Origin: Streptomyces sp. PKU-EA00015
GTDB lineage: Bacteria; Actinomycetota; Actinomycetes; Streptomycetales; Streptomycetaceae
Reading direction: 5' to 3'
Assembly: GCF_013387495.1 (NCBI RefSeq)
Contig: NZ_JABZEE010000005.1
Span: forward strand, 1 to 64,000
Length of the DNA: 64,000 nt
Position numbers and translations under genes: made by a program. The stretch's first letter is position 1, and each line of letters begins with the position of its first letter. The notes beneath the pieces are model-generated. The model was not told the DNA's origin and ran no database searches. It worked only from the letters and a program-made list of their open reading frames with translations. This document shows positions 27,616 to 36,627 of the stretch, one piece after another.

Positions 27616-29414
27616 GCTGTCTCCTCGATGTCGAGCCCGGTCCTGAGGGCGCCGTCGCCCGACGCGTGGACCGAGGAGAGCTGCTCCTGGTCGGTCTCGC
27701 GGGTGACGACCGCGCGGTATCGCGGTTCCTTGTGCAGCAGTTCGCGGTGCGGGCCCACCGCCGCCGCCTCGCCGTCGTGGACCAGGACGACCCGGTCGGC
27801 GCGGTCCAGCAGCAGTGGCGAGGACGTGAAGACGACCGTCGTACGTCCGGAGCGCAGCGACCGCACTCCCTCGGCGATCCGCGCCTCCGTGTGCGAGTCG
27901 ACGGCCGACGTCGGTTCGTCGAGCACCAGCACCTCGGGGTCGGTCACCAGCGAGCGCGCCAGCGCCAGGCGCTGGCGCTGGCCTCCGGAAAGGGAGCGAC
28001 CGCGCTCGGTGATCGGCGCCTCCATGGGGTCCCCGTCGAGCGACGCCTGCGCGAGCGCGCCGAGCACGTCCCCGCACTCGGCGGCCGCGAGCGCGTCCGC
28101 CGCCGGCACCGCACCGGACGCCGGCACGTCGAGCAGCTCGGTCAGCGTCCCGGACAGCAGGACCGGGTCCTTGTCCTGGACGAGGACGGCCGCCCGCGCG
28201 GCGTCCAGGGGCAGGTCGTCGAGGGCGACGCCGCCGAGCAGCACGGACGGCAGGCCCTCCGGTTCCGCGGGGTGCCCGCCGAGCCGTTCGGCCAGCCGGC
28301 CGGCCGCGTCCGGATCGCCGCACACGACCGCGGTCAGCAGGCCGGAGGGCGCGTGCACTCCGGTGGACGGGTCGTACAGGTCCCCCGTCGCCACCGCGTC
28401 CGTGCCCGTGCCGCTCGTGGGGCGCTCCAGTGAGAGGACCCGGGCCGCCCGGCGCGCCGAGGGACGGGAGAAGGAGTACGCCATGGCAATCTCCTCGAAG
28501 TGCCGCAGGGGATAGGCCAGCAGCATCACCGCGCTGTACGCGGTGACCAGTTCGCCCACCGCGATGCGGCCGTCGCCGACCAGCCCGACGCCGTGGTGGA
28601 CGACGGCGATGGCGAGGAGGCCCGGCAGCAGCACCTGCACGGCCGCGATCAGCGACCACATCCGGGCACTGCGCACCGCCGCCCTGCGCACCTCCTGGGA
28701 CGCACGGCGGTAGCGGGCCAGGAACAGCTCCTCACCTCCGATGCCGCGCAGCACCCGCAGTCCCGCGACCGTGTCGGAGGCCAGTTCGGTGGCCTTGCCC
28801 GCCTTCTCGCGCTGGATGTCCGCGAGCCGGGTCGCGCGCGGCAGCAGCGGCAGCACGCCGAGAGCCAGGACCGGCACCCCGATCGCGACCGGCACACCGA
28901 GCGCCGGCTGGTAGACCAGCAGGGCGACGCAGACGAGCACGACCGTGACGGCCGCCGCCAGGAAGCGGGAGACCGCCTCGACGAACCAGCCGATCTTCTC
29001 GACGTCGCCCGTCGAGACCGCGACGACCTCACCCGCAGCGACCCGGCGGGTGAGCGCCGAGCCCAACTGCGCGGTCCTGCGGGCCAGTAGCTGCTGGGTG
29101 CGGGCGGCGGCCGTGATCCAGTTGGTGACGGCCGTACGGTGCAGCATCGTGTCGCCGAAGGCGATACCGGCCGTCGCGAGCGCCATCAGGCCGCCTGCTT
29201 CGGCGAGCCCGGACCCGGAGCGCTCCACCACGGCCTGGACGGCGAGACCGACGCCGTACGGCAGCGCCATCACGGACAGGAAGTGCAGCAGGCCCCAGCA
29301 CAGGGACTTGACCTGTCCGCCCAGCTGGCCCAGGCCGAGCCAGAGGAGGAAGCGGGTGCCGGAGCGGACGTCGGGTACTCCTGGATCGGGATACGGAAGA
29401 TCGCGAATCTGCAT
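27612..29414 (-). CDS. ABC exporter half, subunit A (degenerate Walker A)
   Basis: 600 residues, exporter fold. The ATPase domain has a perfect signature (LSGGQRQR) and Walker B (VLVLDEPTS), but the Walker A region reads CGDPDAAGR (no GKS/T) and the switch His is replaced (VVFTSSPL). These losses complement those of subunit B, giving one canonical and one non-hydrolytic site. ATG 29414 (MQIRDLPYPD) is the likely start: GAGG lies upstream, and longer forms add low-complexity sequence. Confidence 0.92.
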   Translation of the reverse strand: MQIRDLPYPDPGVPDVRSGTRFLLWLGLGQLGGQVKSLCWGLLHFLSVMALPYGVGLAVQAVVERSGSGLAEAGGLMALATAGIAFGDTMLHRTAVTNWITAAARTQQLLARRTAQLGSALTRRVAAGEVVAVSTGDVEKIGWFVEAVSRFLAAAVTVVLVCVALLVYQPALGVPVAIGVPVLALGVLPLLPRATRLADIQREKAGKATELASDTVAGLRVLRGIGGEELFLARYRRASQEVRRAAVRSARMWSLIAAVQVLLPGLLAIAVVHHGVGLVGDGRIAVGELVTAYSAVMLLAYPLRHFEEIAMAYSFSRPSARRAARVLSLERPTSGTGTDAVATGDLYDPSTGVHAPSGLLTAVVCGDPDAAGRLAERLGGHPAEPEGLPSVLLGGVALDDLPLDAARAAVLVQDKDPVLLSGTLTELLDVPASGAVPAADALAAAECGDVLGALAQASLDGDPMEAPITERGRSLSGGQRQRLALARSLVTDPEVLVLDEPTSAVDSHTEARIAEGVRSLRSGRTTVVFTSSPLLLDRADRVVLVHDGEAAAVGPHRELLHKEPRYRAVVTRETDQEQLSSVHASGDGALRTGLDIEETA

Positions 29415-29659
29415 GACGTCCCAGGACTCGTCGAAGAGGGGAGAAAGGGGAGGGAGCAAGGGTGGTTCAAACCGTGCAAGGTTCGCGGTTCACCGCCCCC
29501 GCGAGCAATTGATTTTCTGCGCACGGCGGCACAGAACGCGCCAATATCCATCAGCGGGGGTCCGGCGCGGCACAGCCCGCACGCTTCACTCCTGACCCAT
29601 GAAGACCGCCCGCGGAGTTCGGCAGCGACTGGCACGATCCCGTCAGGGCCGCCCCGCCC
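29415..29659. other. Upstream region of the ABC exporter operon
   Basis: 245 bp without a supported gene. It includes gcaattgattttctgcgc (about 29501-29520), unusually AT-rich, which may hold the minus-strand promoter for the two ABC genes. Confidence 0.4.
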
Positions 29660-29935
29660 GTGGAGCGACCCGACACCAGATCGTGCCAAGTAACCGTCGC
29701 ACAGGCCCGGTTCCGCGACTTCACGCCCTACCGCGGCGCCTTACGCGCCGCCCGCGGACTGCGGCACCCTCCCCCAGCTACCGCTGGGAGGTGTCCCCAG
29801 AGCAAGGTGGTGCTGCGGCTCGAAGGCTCCGTGAAGGGACGCCAGTACGACCGGCTCGGCCACCTCGCCATCGGCGGGATCGAGATCCTGCGGACGTAGA
29901 CCCCGCAGCCCTCGCCGGACGGGCGTCTGTGCTGA
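29660..29935 (+). pseudogene. N-terminal relic of a PNGase-A-like amidase
   Basis: The frame contains ARFRDFTPYRG and SKVVLRLEGSVKGRQYDR followed by LGHLAIGGIEILRT. This is the conserved N-terminal block of peptide-N4-(N-acetylglucosaminyl)asparagine amidase A. A TAG then interrupts it, and the same frame resumes with TPQPSPDG, as in intact homologues (TPEPSPDG), before another stop. A 33-nt palindromic repeat is inserted between the two blocks. The remaining several hundred residues are missing. Confidence 0.75.
29767..29799 (-). repeat. 33-nt palindromic repeat in PNGase relic
   Basis: ccctcccccagctaccgctg ggaggtgtcccca, the reverse-oriented cousin of the element at 11731-11763: same length, same tgggg/ggggagg ends. 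Confidence 0.7.
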
Positions 29936-30047
29936 CGTGACCCGGAGGGAGGGTGCCCGGCCGGCGCGCAGGGAGCCGGGTGGGCACCCGGCCGCGGGCC
30001 GGACGGGCACGCGACGCTCCCCAGGAGCCGGCGCCCCGGCCCGGCGG

Positions 30048-30500
30048 TCACTCTCGGCAGCGCGGTCCCGATCCGTCGACCAGCGTGGACAGCAGCTCGC
30101 CCAGTACCTTTCGCTGCTCGGTGGTGAGCGGTGCGAGGACGTCCTCCGCCGCGGCGCGGCGCGCGTCGCGCAGGGTCCGGAGCGCGGCGCGGCCGGTGTC
30201 CGTGAGCTCGATGCGGGTCACCCTGCGGTTGGCCGGGTCGGGGACGCGCCGCACGCAGCCGCCCGCCTCCAGACCGTCGACGAGGCTGGTCACGGCACGC
30301 GGCACCACTTCCAGGCGCTCCGCGAGATCGGCCATGCGCGGCGGCCGGTCGTAGTGCGCGACCGTCCGCAGCAGGCGAGACTGCGCCGGAGTGATGGCGA
30401 TGTCGGCGGACTCCAGCTGGCGCTTCTGGCTGCGGTGGAGGCGGCGGGTCAGCCGCAGCAGCTGCTCGGCGAGGAGGCCGTCGGCGTCAGGGGTGCTCAT
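30048..30500 (-). CDS. MarR-family regulator
   Basis: 150 residues. Winged helix: MADLAERLEVVPRAVTSLVD (about 56-75) and the wing NRRVTRIELTDTG. Divergent from an ABC exporter gene, the usual layout of a drug-responsive repressor and its target. No Cys sensor residue near the DNA domain, so it is more probably a ligand-binding than a redox type. Confidence 0.9.
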   Translation of the reverse strand: MSTPDADGLLAEQLLRLTRRLHRSQKRQLESADIAITPAQSRLLRTVAHYDRPPRMADLAERLEVVPRAVTSLVDGLEAGGCVRRVPDPANRRVTRIELTDTGRAALRTLRDARRAAAEDVLAPLTTEQRKVLGELLSTLVDGSGPRCRE

Positions 30501-30523
30501 GCGGGAACACTAGCAGGATGTTG

Positions 30524-30557
30524 TTCATTGTGAATACAGGTAACAGTGAGCTAGGCT
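30524..30557 (+). promoter_or_regulatory. Promoter and operator of the MarR-linked ABC exporter
   Basis: TTGTGA (30528-30533) and TAGGCT (30552-30557) with an 18-bp spacer. The short inverted repeat ttca-ttg-tgaa (30524-30534) overlaps the -35, a plausible MarR half-site pair in an AT-rich patch. Confidence 0.5.
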
Positions 30558-30611
30558 CTCGGACGTCGTCCGCCGGACGACCCCGTCCGTCCGCCCACCG
30601 GAAGGAGCCCG

Positions 30612-32438
30612 TTGCGCCCCGAGCACCTGACCTGGACCCCGCCGTCCAAGGACCCCGACCAGCCGCCCGCGGACGTCCGCCGCATCCTCCGCCTCTTCCG
30701 GCCCTACCGCGGCAGGCTCGCCGTCGTCGGCCTCCTCGTCGGTGCGTCCTCGCTGGTCTCCGTCGCGTCGCCGTTCCTGCTCCGCGAGATCCTGGACACC
30801 GCGATCCCGCAGGGCCGCACCGGGCTGCTCAGTCTGCTGGCACTCGGCATGATCGCCACCGCGGTGATGACCAGCGTCTTCGGAGTGCTGCAGACCCTCA
30901 TCTCGACCACCGTCGGCCAGCGCGTCATGCACGACCTGCGCACCGGGGTCTACGCACAGCTCCAGCGCATGCCGCTCGCGTTCTTCACCAGGACGCGCAC
31001 GGGCGAGGTCCAGTCCCGCATCGCCAACGACATCGGCGGCATGCAGGCGACCGTCACCTCCACCGCCACCTCCCTGGTCTCCAACCTCACGGCCGTGGTC
31101 GCCACCGTCGTCGCGATGCTCGCCCTGGACTGGCGGCTCACCGTCGTCTCGCTGCTCCTGCTGCCGCTGTTCGTCTGGATCAGCCGCCGCGTCGGCCGTG
31201 AGCGCAAGAAGATCACCACACAGCGGCAGAAGCAGATGGCGGCGATGGCTGCCACGGTCACCGAGTCCCTGTCGGTCAGCGGCATCCTCCTCGGCCGCAC
31301 CATGGGCCGGGCCGACTCGCTGACCCGGTCCTTCGCGGACGAGTCCGAGCGGCTCGTCGACCTCGAAGTGCGCTCCAGCATGGCGGGCCGCTGGCGGATG
31401 TCGACGATAGGCATCGTCATGGCGGCCATGCCCGCCCTCATCTACTGGGCGGCCGGTCTCGCGCTCAGGACGGGCGGACCGGCCATCTCCATCGGCACGC
31501 TCGTCGCCTTCGTCTCGCTCCAGCAGGGCCTGTTCCGCCCGGCCGTCAGCCTGCTGTCCACCGGTGTGCAGATGCAGACGTCGCTCGCGCTCTTCCAGCG
31601 GATCTTCGAATACCTCGATCTGTCCGTCGACATCACCGAGCCCGCGAAGCCCGTGCGGCTCGACAAGATCAGCGGCGACGTGCGCTTCGAGGCGGTCGAC
31701 TTCGCGTACGACCCCGCGCAGAAGCAGCCGACACTCGACCGGATCGACCTCGCCGTGCCGGCCGGCGGCTCCCTGGCCGTCGTGGGCCCCACCGGCTCCG
31801 GCAAGTCCACGCTCAGCTACCTGGTGCCCCGGCTCTACGACGTCACGGGCGGCCGTGTCACGATCGACGGCGTCGACGTCAGGGACCTCGGCTTCGACAC
31901 CCTCGCGCAGGCCGTCGGCGTCGTCTCCCAGGAGACGTACCTCTTCCACGCCTCCGTCGCCGACAACCTGCGCTTCGCCAAGCCCGACGCCACCGACGAG
32001 GAGATCGAGGCCGCGGCCCGCGCCGCGCAGATCCACGACCACATCGCGTCGCTGCCCGACGGCTACGACACCCTGGTCGGAGAGCGCGGATACCGCTTCT
32101 CGGGCGGTGAGAAGCAGCGGCTCGCCATCGCCCGCACCATCCTGCGCGACCCGCCCGTGCTGATCCTCGACGAGGCGACCAGCGCCCTCGACACCCGCAC
32201 CGAGCACGCCGTGCAGCAGGCCATCGACTCCCTGTCCGCCGGACGCACCACCATCACCATCGCCCACCGGCTGTCGACCGTCCGGGACGCCGACCAGATC
32301 GTCGTGCTGGAATCCGGACGCATCGCCGAGCGCGGCACGCACCAGGAGCTCCTCGACCGGGACGGCCGCTACGCCGCACTGGTGCGCAGGGACGCGGAGC
32401 TGCGGCCCGAGGCGGCCGTGACCGCCGACGTCACCTGA
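30612..32438 (+). CDS. ABC-type multidrug exporter (homodimer type)
   Basis: 608 residues. Six helices (PYRGRLAVVGLLVG start) and a complete ATPase: Walker A GPTGSGKST (about 393-401), signature FSGGEKQR, Walker B LILDEATS and switch His in IAHRLS. All motifs are intact, unlike the heterodimer at 25.8-29.4 kb. TTG start at 30612, with AAGGAG 4 nt upstream. Under the divergent MarR regulator it probably exports a toxic compound. Confidence 0.93.
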   Translation: MRPEHLTWTPPSKDPDQPPADVRRILRLFRPYRGRLAVVGLLVGASSLVSVASPFLLREILDTAIPQGRTGLLSLLALGMIATAVMTSVFGVLQTLISTTVGQRVMHDLRTGVYAQLQRMPLAFFTRTRTGEVQSRIANDIGGMQATVTSTATSLVSNLTAVVATVVAMLALDWRLTVVSLLLLPLFVWISRRVGRERKKITTQRQKQMAAMAATVTESLSVSGILLGRTMGRADSLTRSFADESERLVDLEVRSSMAGRWRMSTIGIVMAAMPALIYWAAGLALRTGGPAISIGTLVAFVSLQQGLFRPAVSLLSTGVQMQTSLALFQRIFEYLDLSVDITEPAKPVRLDKISGDVRFEAVDFAYDPAQKQPTLDRIDLAVPAGGSLAVVGPTGSGKSTLSYLVPRLYDVTGGRVTIDGVDVRDLGFDTLAQAVGVVSQETYLFHASVADNLRFAKPDATDEEIEAAARAAQIHDHIASLPDGYDTLVGERGYRFSGGEKQRLAIARTILRDPPVLILDEATSALDTRTEHAVQQAIDSLSAGRTTITIAHRLSTVRDADQIVVLESGRIAERGTHQELLDRDGRYAALVRRDAELRPEAAVTADVT

Positions 32439-32559
32439 CGGGCCGCGCCCCAGGGCCTCCTGACGACATGTCGGCTCCCGGCCGCCCTCGGCCGCTCGCG
32501 GCTCGTGTGCGGCACCCCGCGGGCCCGCCGAGGCGCCCCATGCGGCATGATCGCCGGCC

Positions 32560-33153
32560 ATGAGAGCACTCCTGGGTGTCGACCTGCCGGGATTCCGTCC
32601 CGTCGACCACGACGTATGGGCCAACGACGAAGGCGACATCCTGTCGCTGCACTTCTTCGGGCTGCCGCCGGACCTGCCCGCGTCCCTCGACGACGGCCCC
32701 ACGCTGCGCGCCGCGCTCACGCGGTACACCGCCGAGGCCGGCGGCGGCCTGATCGAGGCGTCGGTCAAGTCGCTCGGTTCCCTGCCCGCACTGCGCCAGA
32801 TACTCAAGCTGCCGCTGCCGGGGCAGCCGAACGGTCAGGTGTTCATCGGCAGCTTCACCGTGCCCCGAGCCACCTGCAGCACCGTCGTGAAGATCCAGGC
32901 GCCCGAGCGGGGGACGACCGGGATGCGCGAGGCGATGGTCATGGCCCAGGTCGGCCCCACCGACTACTTCCGTCCGCACCCCTATGCACCCGAGGTGCAG
33001 GGCGGTCTGCCCTTCCACGCGGCCGACCACGCCCAATGGGACGCCCAGTTCCCCGACCACCCGCTGAGCCGGGTCCGACGCGGACTCGCCGGCCTCGCGG
33101 AAGGGGTGCAGGCGGTACCGGAGTTCGCCGCGCTGCCGCCGTTCGCACCCTGA
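32560..33153 (+). CDS. Conserved hypothetical protein
   Basis: 197 residues, no signal peptide or membrane segment. It begins MRALLGVDLPGFRPVDHDVW and contains LHFFGLPPDL and VFIGSFTVPRATCSTVVKIQ. It has a soluble alpha/beta composition; no domain was recognised. It lies between the ABC exporter and an MltG-like gene on the same strand, with no coupling. Confidence 0.75.
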   Translation: MRALLGVDLPGFRPVDHDVWANDEGDILSLHFFGLPPDLPASLDDGPTLRAALTRYTAEAGGGLIEASVKSLGSLPALRQILKLPLPGQPNGQVFIGSFTVPRATCSTVVKIQAPERGTTGMREAMVMAQVGPTDYFRPHPYAPEVQGGLPFHAADHAQWDAQFPDHPLSRVRRGLAGLAEGVQAVPEFAALPPFAP

Positions 33154-33329
33154 ACAGAGCTGTACGCGACGGCGACGCCGCTCCCCGGGGACGGCTGAGC
33201 GGCGGCGCCGCGGGCGAGTGCGGGACGAGCCGGCGCACGACGTGGACGGCTCCGACGAGCAGGCGCGTCCTTCGTGTCGCCATGCGGGAGGTACCGGGGC
33301 GAACGGGGCGGCCGCGTTAGCGTGCCCGT

Positions 33330-34187
33330 ATGACGAACGAGCGCTCGTCGGCCCGGCGCGGGCGCCGGTACCGCCTCACCCGCCGCGGCCGTCTGGTCCT
33401 GCTCCTCGGCACGGCCGCGGTGGCGGCGGCCGCCGTCCTGGTGCCCTTCCTGCTGAGGGAGGAGAAGAGCGAGCGGCCCCGCCCAGCCCCTGTTTCGCTG
33501 GTGATCCCCGAAGGATGGCGCGCGGGCCAGGTGTACGCCGCCGTCGACAAGGCCCTGAAGCGGCCACCCGGCACCACGCGGACCGCGATCCGCTCGGCCC
33601 GGCTGAAGTTGCCGCCGGAGGCCCGGGGCAACCCCGAGGGGTACCTCTTCCCGGCCACCTATCCCGTCGACGAGAAAACCACCCCGGCGAGCCTGCTCAG
33701 CTTCATGGTCAACACGGCGCACCAGCGGTTCGGGGCCAGGGCCGTCGTCGCGAGCGCCCGCAGGGAAGGGCTCAGCCCCTACGAGGCGGTCAACGTCGCC
33801 AGCATCGTGCAGGCCGAGGCGGACACGGCGTCCGACATGGGCAAGGTGGCCCGCGTCATCCACAACCGGCTCGCCAAGGGGATGCCGCTCCAGATGGACT
33901 CCACCCTCAACTACGCCCTTGATCGCAGCACCGTCGACACGACCACCGCGGACACTCGGCTCGACAGCCCCTACAACACGTACGGCCGCACCGGCCTGCC
34001 GCCGACGCCCATCGACAACCCGGGCGAGGAGGCGATGCGCGCGGCCGTCGAGCCGCCCGCGGGCGACTGGCTGTACTTCGTCACCGTCGAACCCGGTGAC
34101 ACCCGCTTCACCGGTGACTACGAGGAACACCAGCGGAATGTGGGGGAGTTCAACGCGCGCCGCGCCGAGGCCAGGGACGCGGGCTGA
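33330..34187 (+). CDS. MltG-like endolytic murein transglycosylase (YceG family)
   Basis: 285 residues: one N-terminal membrane helix (about 22-42), then the YceG catalytic domain. Seen: EGYLFPATYPV, the conserved Glu in ASIVQAEA, VIHNRLAKGMPLQMDST, and SPYNTYGRTGLPPTPIDNPG. It cuts nascent peptidoglycan strands at the membrane surface and may set chain length. Shorter than typical Streptomyces MltG (which carries a long cytoplasmic head), so it is probably a second, reduced paralogue. Confidence 0.85.
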   Translation: MTNERSSARRGRRYRLTRRGRLVLLLGTAAVAAAAVLVPFLLREEKSERPRPAPVSLVIPEGWRAGQVYAAVDKALKRPPGTTRTAIRSARLKLPPEARGNPEGYLFPATYPVDEKTTPASLLSFMVNTAHQRFGARAVVASARREGLSPYEAVNVASIVQAEADTASDMGKVARVIHNRLAKGMPLQMDSTLNYALDRSTVDTTTADTRLDSPYNTYGRTGLPPTPIDNPGEEAMRAAVEPPAGDWLYFVTVEPGDTRFTGDYEEHQRNVGEFNARRAEARDAG

Positions 34188-34245
34188 CGGGCGGCCCGCT
34201 CCCGGCGCGTCCCGCTCCAGGCCGCCGCCGCGGGACAACCGCGCC

Positions 34246-35346
34246 TCATACCAGCGCCGGTTCGCGCTCCGGCTCCGGTTCGCGCTCCAGGAGGCGTTTG
34301 ATCTCGCGGACCGCGGCGCGCCCTGCCCGGTTGGCCCCGATCGTCGACGCCGACGGGCCGTAGCCGACGAGATGGACGCGCTCGTCCCGTACGGCCCTGG
34401 TCCCCTCGACCCGGATGCCGCCGCCCGGCTCCCGCAGCCGCAAGGGCGCCAGGTGGTCGATCGCCGCCCGGAACCCGGTCGCCCACAGGATCACGTCGGC
34501 CTCGACCGTCCGGCCGTCGTCCCAGGCCACCCCGGTCGGTGTGATCCGGTCGAACATCGGCTCGCGCTCCAGCACCCCGGTCTCTCGGGCGTGCCGGACG
34601 GCGTCGGTCAACGGCAGCCCGGTCACCGACACCACGCTCAGCGGCGGCAGTCCGCGCCGCACACGCTCCTCGACCATGGCGACGGCGGTCCGTCCGGCGT
34701 CCTCGTCGAAGGGCCCCTCGCGGAAGACGGGGGGCCGACGCGTCACCCAGGTGGTCTCCGCCGCCACCTCGGCGATCTCCATCAGGTGCTGGGTGCCCGA
34801 CGCCCCGCCGCCCACCACGACGACGCGCTGCCCGGCGAACTCCTCCGGGCCGGGGTAGTCCGCGGTGTGCAGCTGACGCCCCCGGAACGTCTCCTGACCG
34901 GGGTAGCGGGGCCAGAACGGCCGGTCCCAGGTGCCGGTCGCATTGATCAGCGCGCGTGCCGGCCACACTCCCTCGGAGGTCTCGACCGCCAGCCGTCCGC
35001 CGTCCGCCTCGCGTACCGCGCGGACCTCCACGGGGCGGTGGACCCGCAGGCCGAAGCGTTCCTCGTACGCCGTGAAGTACGCGCCGATCACCTCGGAGGA
35101 CGGCCGGTCGCCGTCGGCACCGGTCAGTTCCATACCGGGCAGGCTGTGCATGCCGTGCACCTTGCCGTAGGTGAGCGAGGGCCAGCGGAACTGCCAGGCG
35201 CCTCCCGGGCGCGGCGCGTGGTCCAGGACCACGAAGCCCCGGTCGGGCACCAGGCCGGCGCGCCGCAGGTGATAGGCGGCGGAGAGCCCCGCCTGCCCGG
35301 CGCCGATGACGACCACGTCCACGTCCTGTGCCCCAGAGTTGTTCAC
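34246..35346 (-). CDS. FAD-dependent monooxygenase/oxidoreductase (FMO-like)
   Basis: 366 residues. FAD loop VIGAGQAGLSAAYHL near residue 12-26, NADPH loop VVGGGASGTQHLMEI near 165, and an ATG motif (LWATGFR) near 305. This is the layout of flavin-containing monooxygenases that hydroxylate small molecules. The C-terminal tail is a run of EPEPE. Convergent with the MltG-like gene, divergent from yjbQ. Substrate unknown. Confidence 0.85.
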   Translation of the reverse strand: MNNSGAQDVDVVVIGAGQAGLSAAYHLRRAGLVPDRGFVVLDHAPRPGGAWQFRWPSLTYGKVHGMHSLPGMELTGADGDRPSSEVIGAYFTAYEERFGLRVHRPVEVRAVREADGGRLAVETSEGVWPARALINATGTWDRPFWPRYPGQETFRGRQLHTADYPGPEEFAGQRVVVVGGGASGTQHLMEIAEVAAETTWVTRRPPVFREGPFDEDAGRTAVAMVEERVRRGLPPLSVVSVTGLPLTDAVRHARETGVLEREPMFDRITPTGVAWDDGRTVEADVILWATGFRAAIDHLAPLRLREPGGGIRVEGTRAVRDERVHLVGYGPSASTIGANRAGRAAVREIKRLLEREPEPEREPALV

Positions 35347-35435
35347 GGTTCTACCAACCGAGAGCGGGCCCGGGATCTTCCCCGAGGCGGCCGTGCGACG
35401 CGCGCCCGGCAGGTGGCGGGCGGGAGGATGGAGCC

Positions 35436-35858
35436 ATGCCCGGACACTTCACCACCACGACCCTGACCCTCACCACCGGATCCGGCGAGACGGTCACCGA
35501 TCTGACGCACACCTGCGAGCAGTTCCTCGCCCAGCACGCGGACGGCAGGGACGGCCTGCTCAACGTGTTCGTCCCGCACGCCACCGCCGGAGTCGCCGTC
35601 ATCGAGACCGGCGCGGGCAGCGACGACGACCTGCTGGCCGCGCTGCACACGATCCTGCCCGCCGACGACCGCTGGCAGCACCGCCACGGCAGCCCCGGCC
35701 ACGGCAGGGACCACGTCCTGCCCGCCTTCGTCCCGCCGCACGCGACGCTGCCGGTGCTCGGGGGACGCCTGGAGCTGGGCACCTGGCAGTCGGTCTGCCT
35801 GGTCGACACCAACAAGGACAATCCCAGCCGCCAGGTGCGGCTGAGCTTCCTCGGCTGA
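35436..35858 (+). CDS. YjbQ family protein
   Basis: 140 residues, UPF0047/YjbQ fold, reported to have weak thiamine-phosphate synthase activity. Conserved sites: VFVPHATAGVAVIETG, the His-rich stretch RHGSPGHGRDH, and LGTWQSVCLVD. Start after GGGAGG. Confidence 0.9.
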   Translation: MPGHFTTTTLTLTTGSGETVTDLTHTCEQFLAQHADGRDGLLNVFVPHATAGVAVIETGAGSDDDLLAALHTILPADDRWQHRHGSPGHGRDHVLPAFVPPHATLPVLGGRLELGTWQSVCLVDTNKDNPSRQVRLSFLG

Positions 35859-36349
35859 CCCGGGCGTCATCGGTCGTCGCTCGGCCGGTCGGCGTAGTCC
35901 TCGACCAGGTCGCCGACGAGCGCGAGCAGGTCGTCGGCCCGTCGCCGGTCCTGTTTCTGTTCCGCCGATGCCCCGTCTCGCGGGCGGCCGCGAGGAAGAC
36001 CGCTGCCCTCGCCCACGGACAGCACGACCCGGTCCCAGAGGCAGCGGTTCCTCCCCGGACCGGCGACATCAGAGCTCCCCTCCACGCCCGCAGGACGCAG
36101 GGGGAGGGACTTGCTGTTGGGGGGCGTTGCCGTGGCGGAGCCCTGGCGACTGGCGGCAACGCTGCGTGAGGGCGCTTTGCGTGCCCGAAGGGCTACGGAA
36201 GTGGGGCATCTCCGGCGCCGAAGGCGGTCGGGGCGCGTGTCAGGGCACGCAGCCAGGCAAGATCCGAAAGTCGGGCCGGCGGCCGCCGGGGAACCGAGGC
36301 CGGCCGGACAGGGCTCGCGACCCGCTCGGCGGGGCATACTTAGTCCACG
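35859..36349. other. Gap; one weak minus-strand small frame
   Basis: About 490 bp. A possible 49-residue minus-strand frame (35867-36016, GTG start) ends DDLLALVGDLVEDYADRP. It has protein-like composition but no clear ribosome site. Otherwise nothing recognised. Confidence 0.35.
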
Positions 36350-36350
36350 A
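36335..36350 (+). promoter_or_regulatory. -10 element close to a leaderless start
   Basis: CATACT (36335-36340) lies 9 nt before the ATG at 36350, and no ribosome site precedes it. A transcript starting at or near the A of ATG would be leaderless, a common arrangement in Streptomyces. The -35 is weak. Confidence 0.45.
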
Positions 36351-36571
36351 TGACAAATCGATCCGCGCCGCGGCGCCACCTGCCCACCAGCCCCTTCGCA
36401 GCTCCAACCGATCCCGTGATCAAGGACTTCGCCCTCGGAGACCGCGTCTCCCACGACCGGCACGGCCTCGGAAAGATCGTCGGTCAGGAGGCCGCTGGTG
36501 CCTTTCTCGTCGACTTCGGTGCCTGCCAGACCCGCATCGTCAGCCCCTACAAGGGCATGCACAAGCTCTGA
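36350..36571 (+). CDS. Small CarD/Tudor-like protein
   Basis: 73 residues. The core FALGDRVSHDRHGLGKIVG with a following strand pair (AFLVDFGACQTRIV) is the small barrel found in the CarD/TRCF RNA-polymerase-interacting domain and in the UvrD C-terminal Tudor domain. As a free-standing module it may bind nucleic acid or polymerase, but no function is established. No Shine-Dalgarno; probably leaderless. Confidence 0.75.
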   Translation: MTNRSAPRRHLPTSPFAAPTDPVIKDFALGDRVSHDRHGLGKIVGQEAAGAFLVDFGACQTRIVSPYKGMHKL

Positions 36572-36576
36572 CCACC

Positions 36577-36619
36577 CGTCCCCGGGGCACGGCCGCTCGG
36601 CGGCCGGGCCCCGGGGACG
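36577..36619. terminator. Bidirectional terminator
   Basis: Perfect outer stem cgtccccggggc / gccccggggacg (12 bp) enclosing a second small hairpin, between the Tudor-like gene and the convergent sialidase-like relic. Confidence 0.85.
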
Positions 36620-36627
36620 TACAGCGG

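Noticed and set aside
30525..32807. 760-codon minus-strand open frame
   Set aside because: Mirror of the ABC exporter gene; GC-driven stop-free frame.
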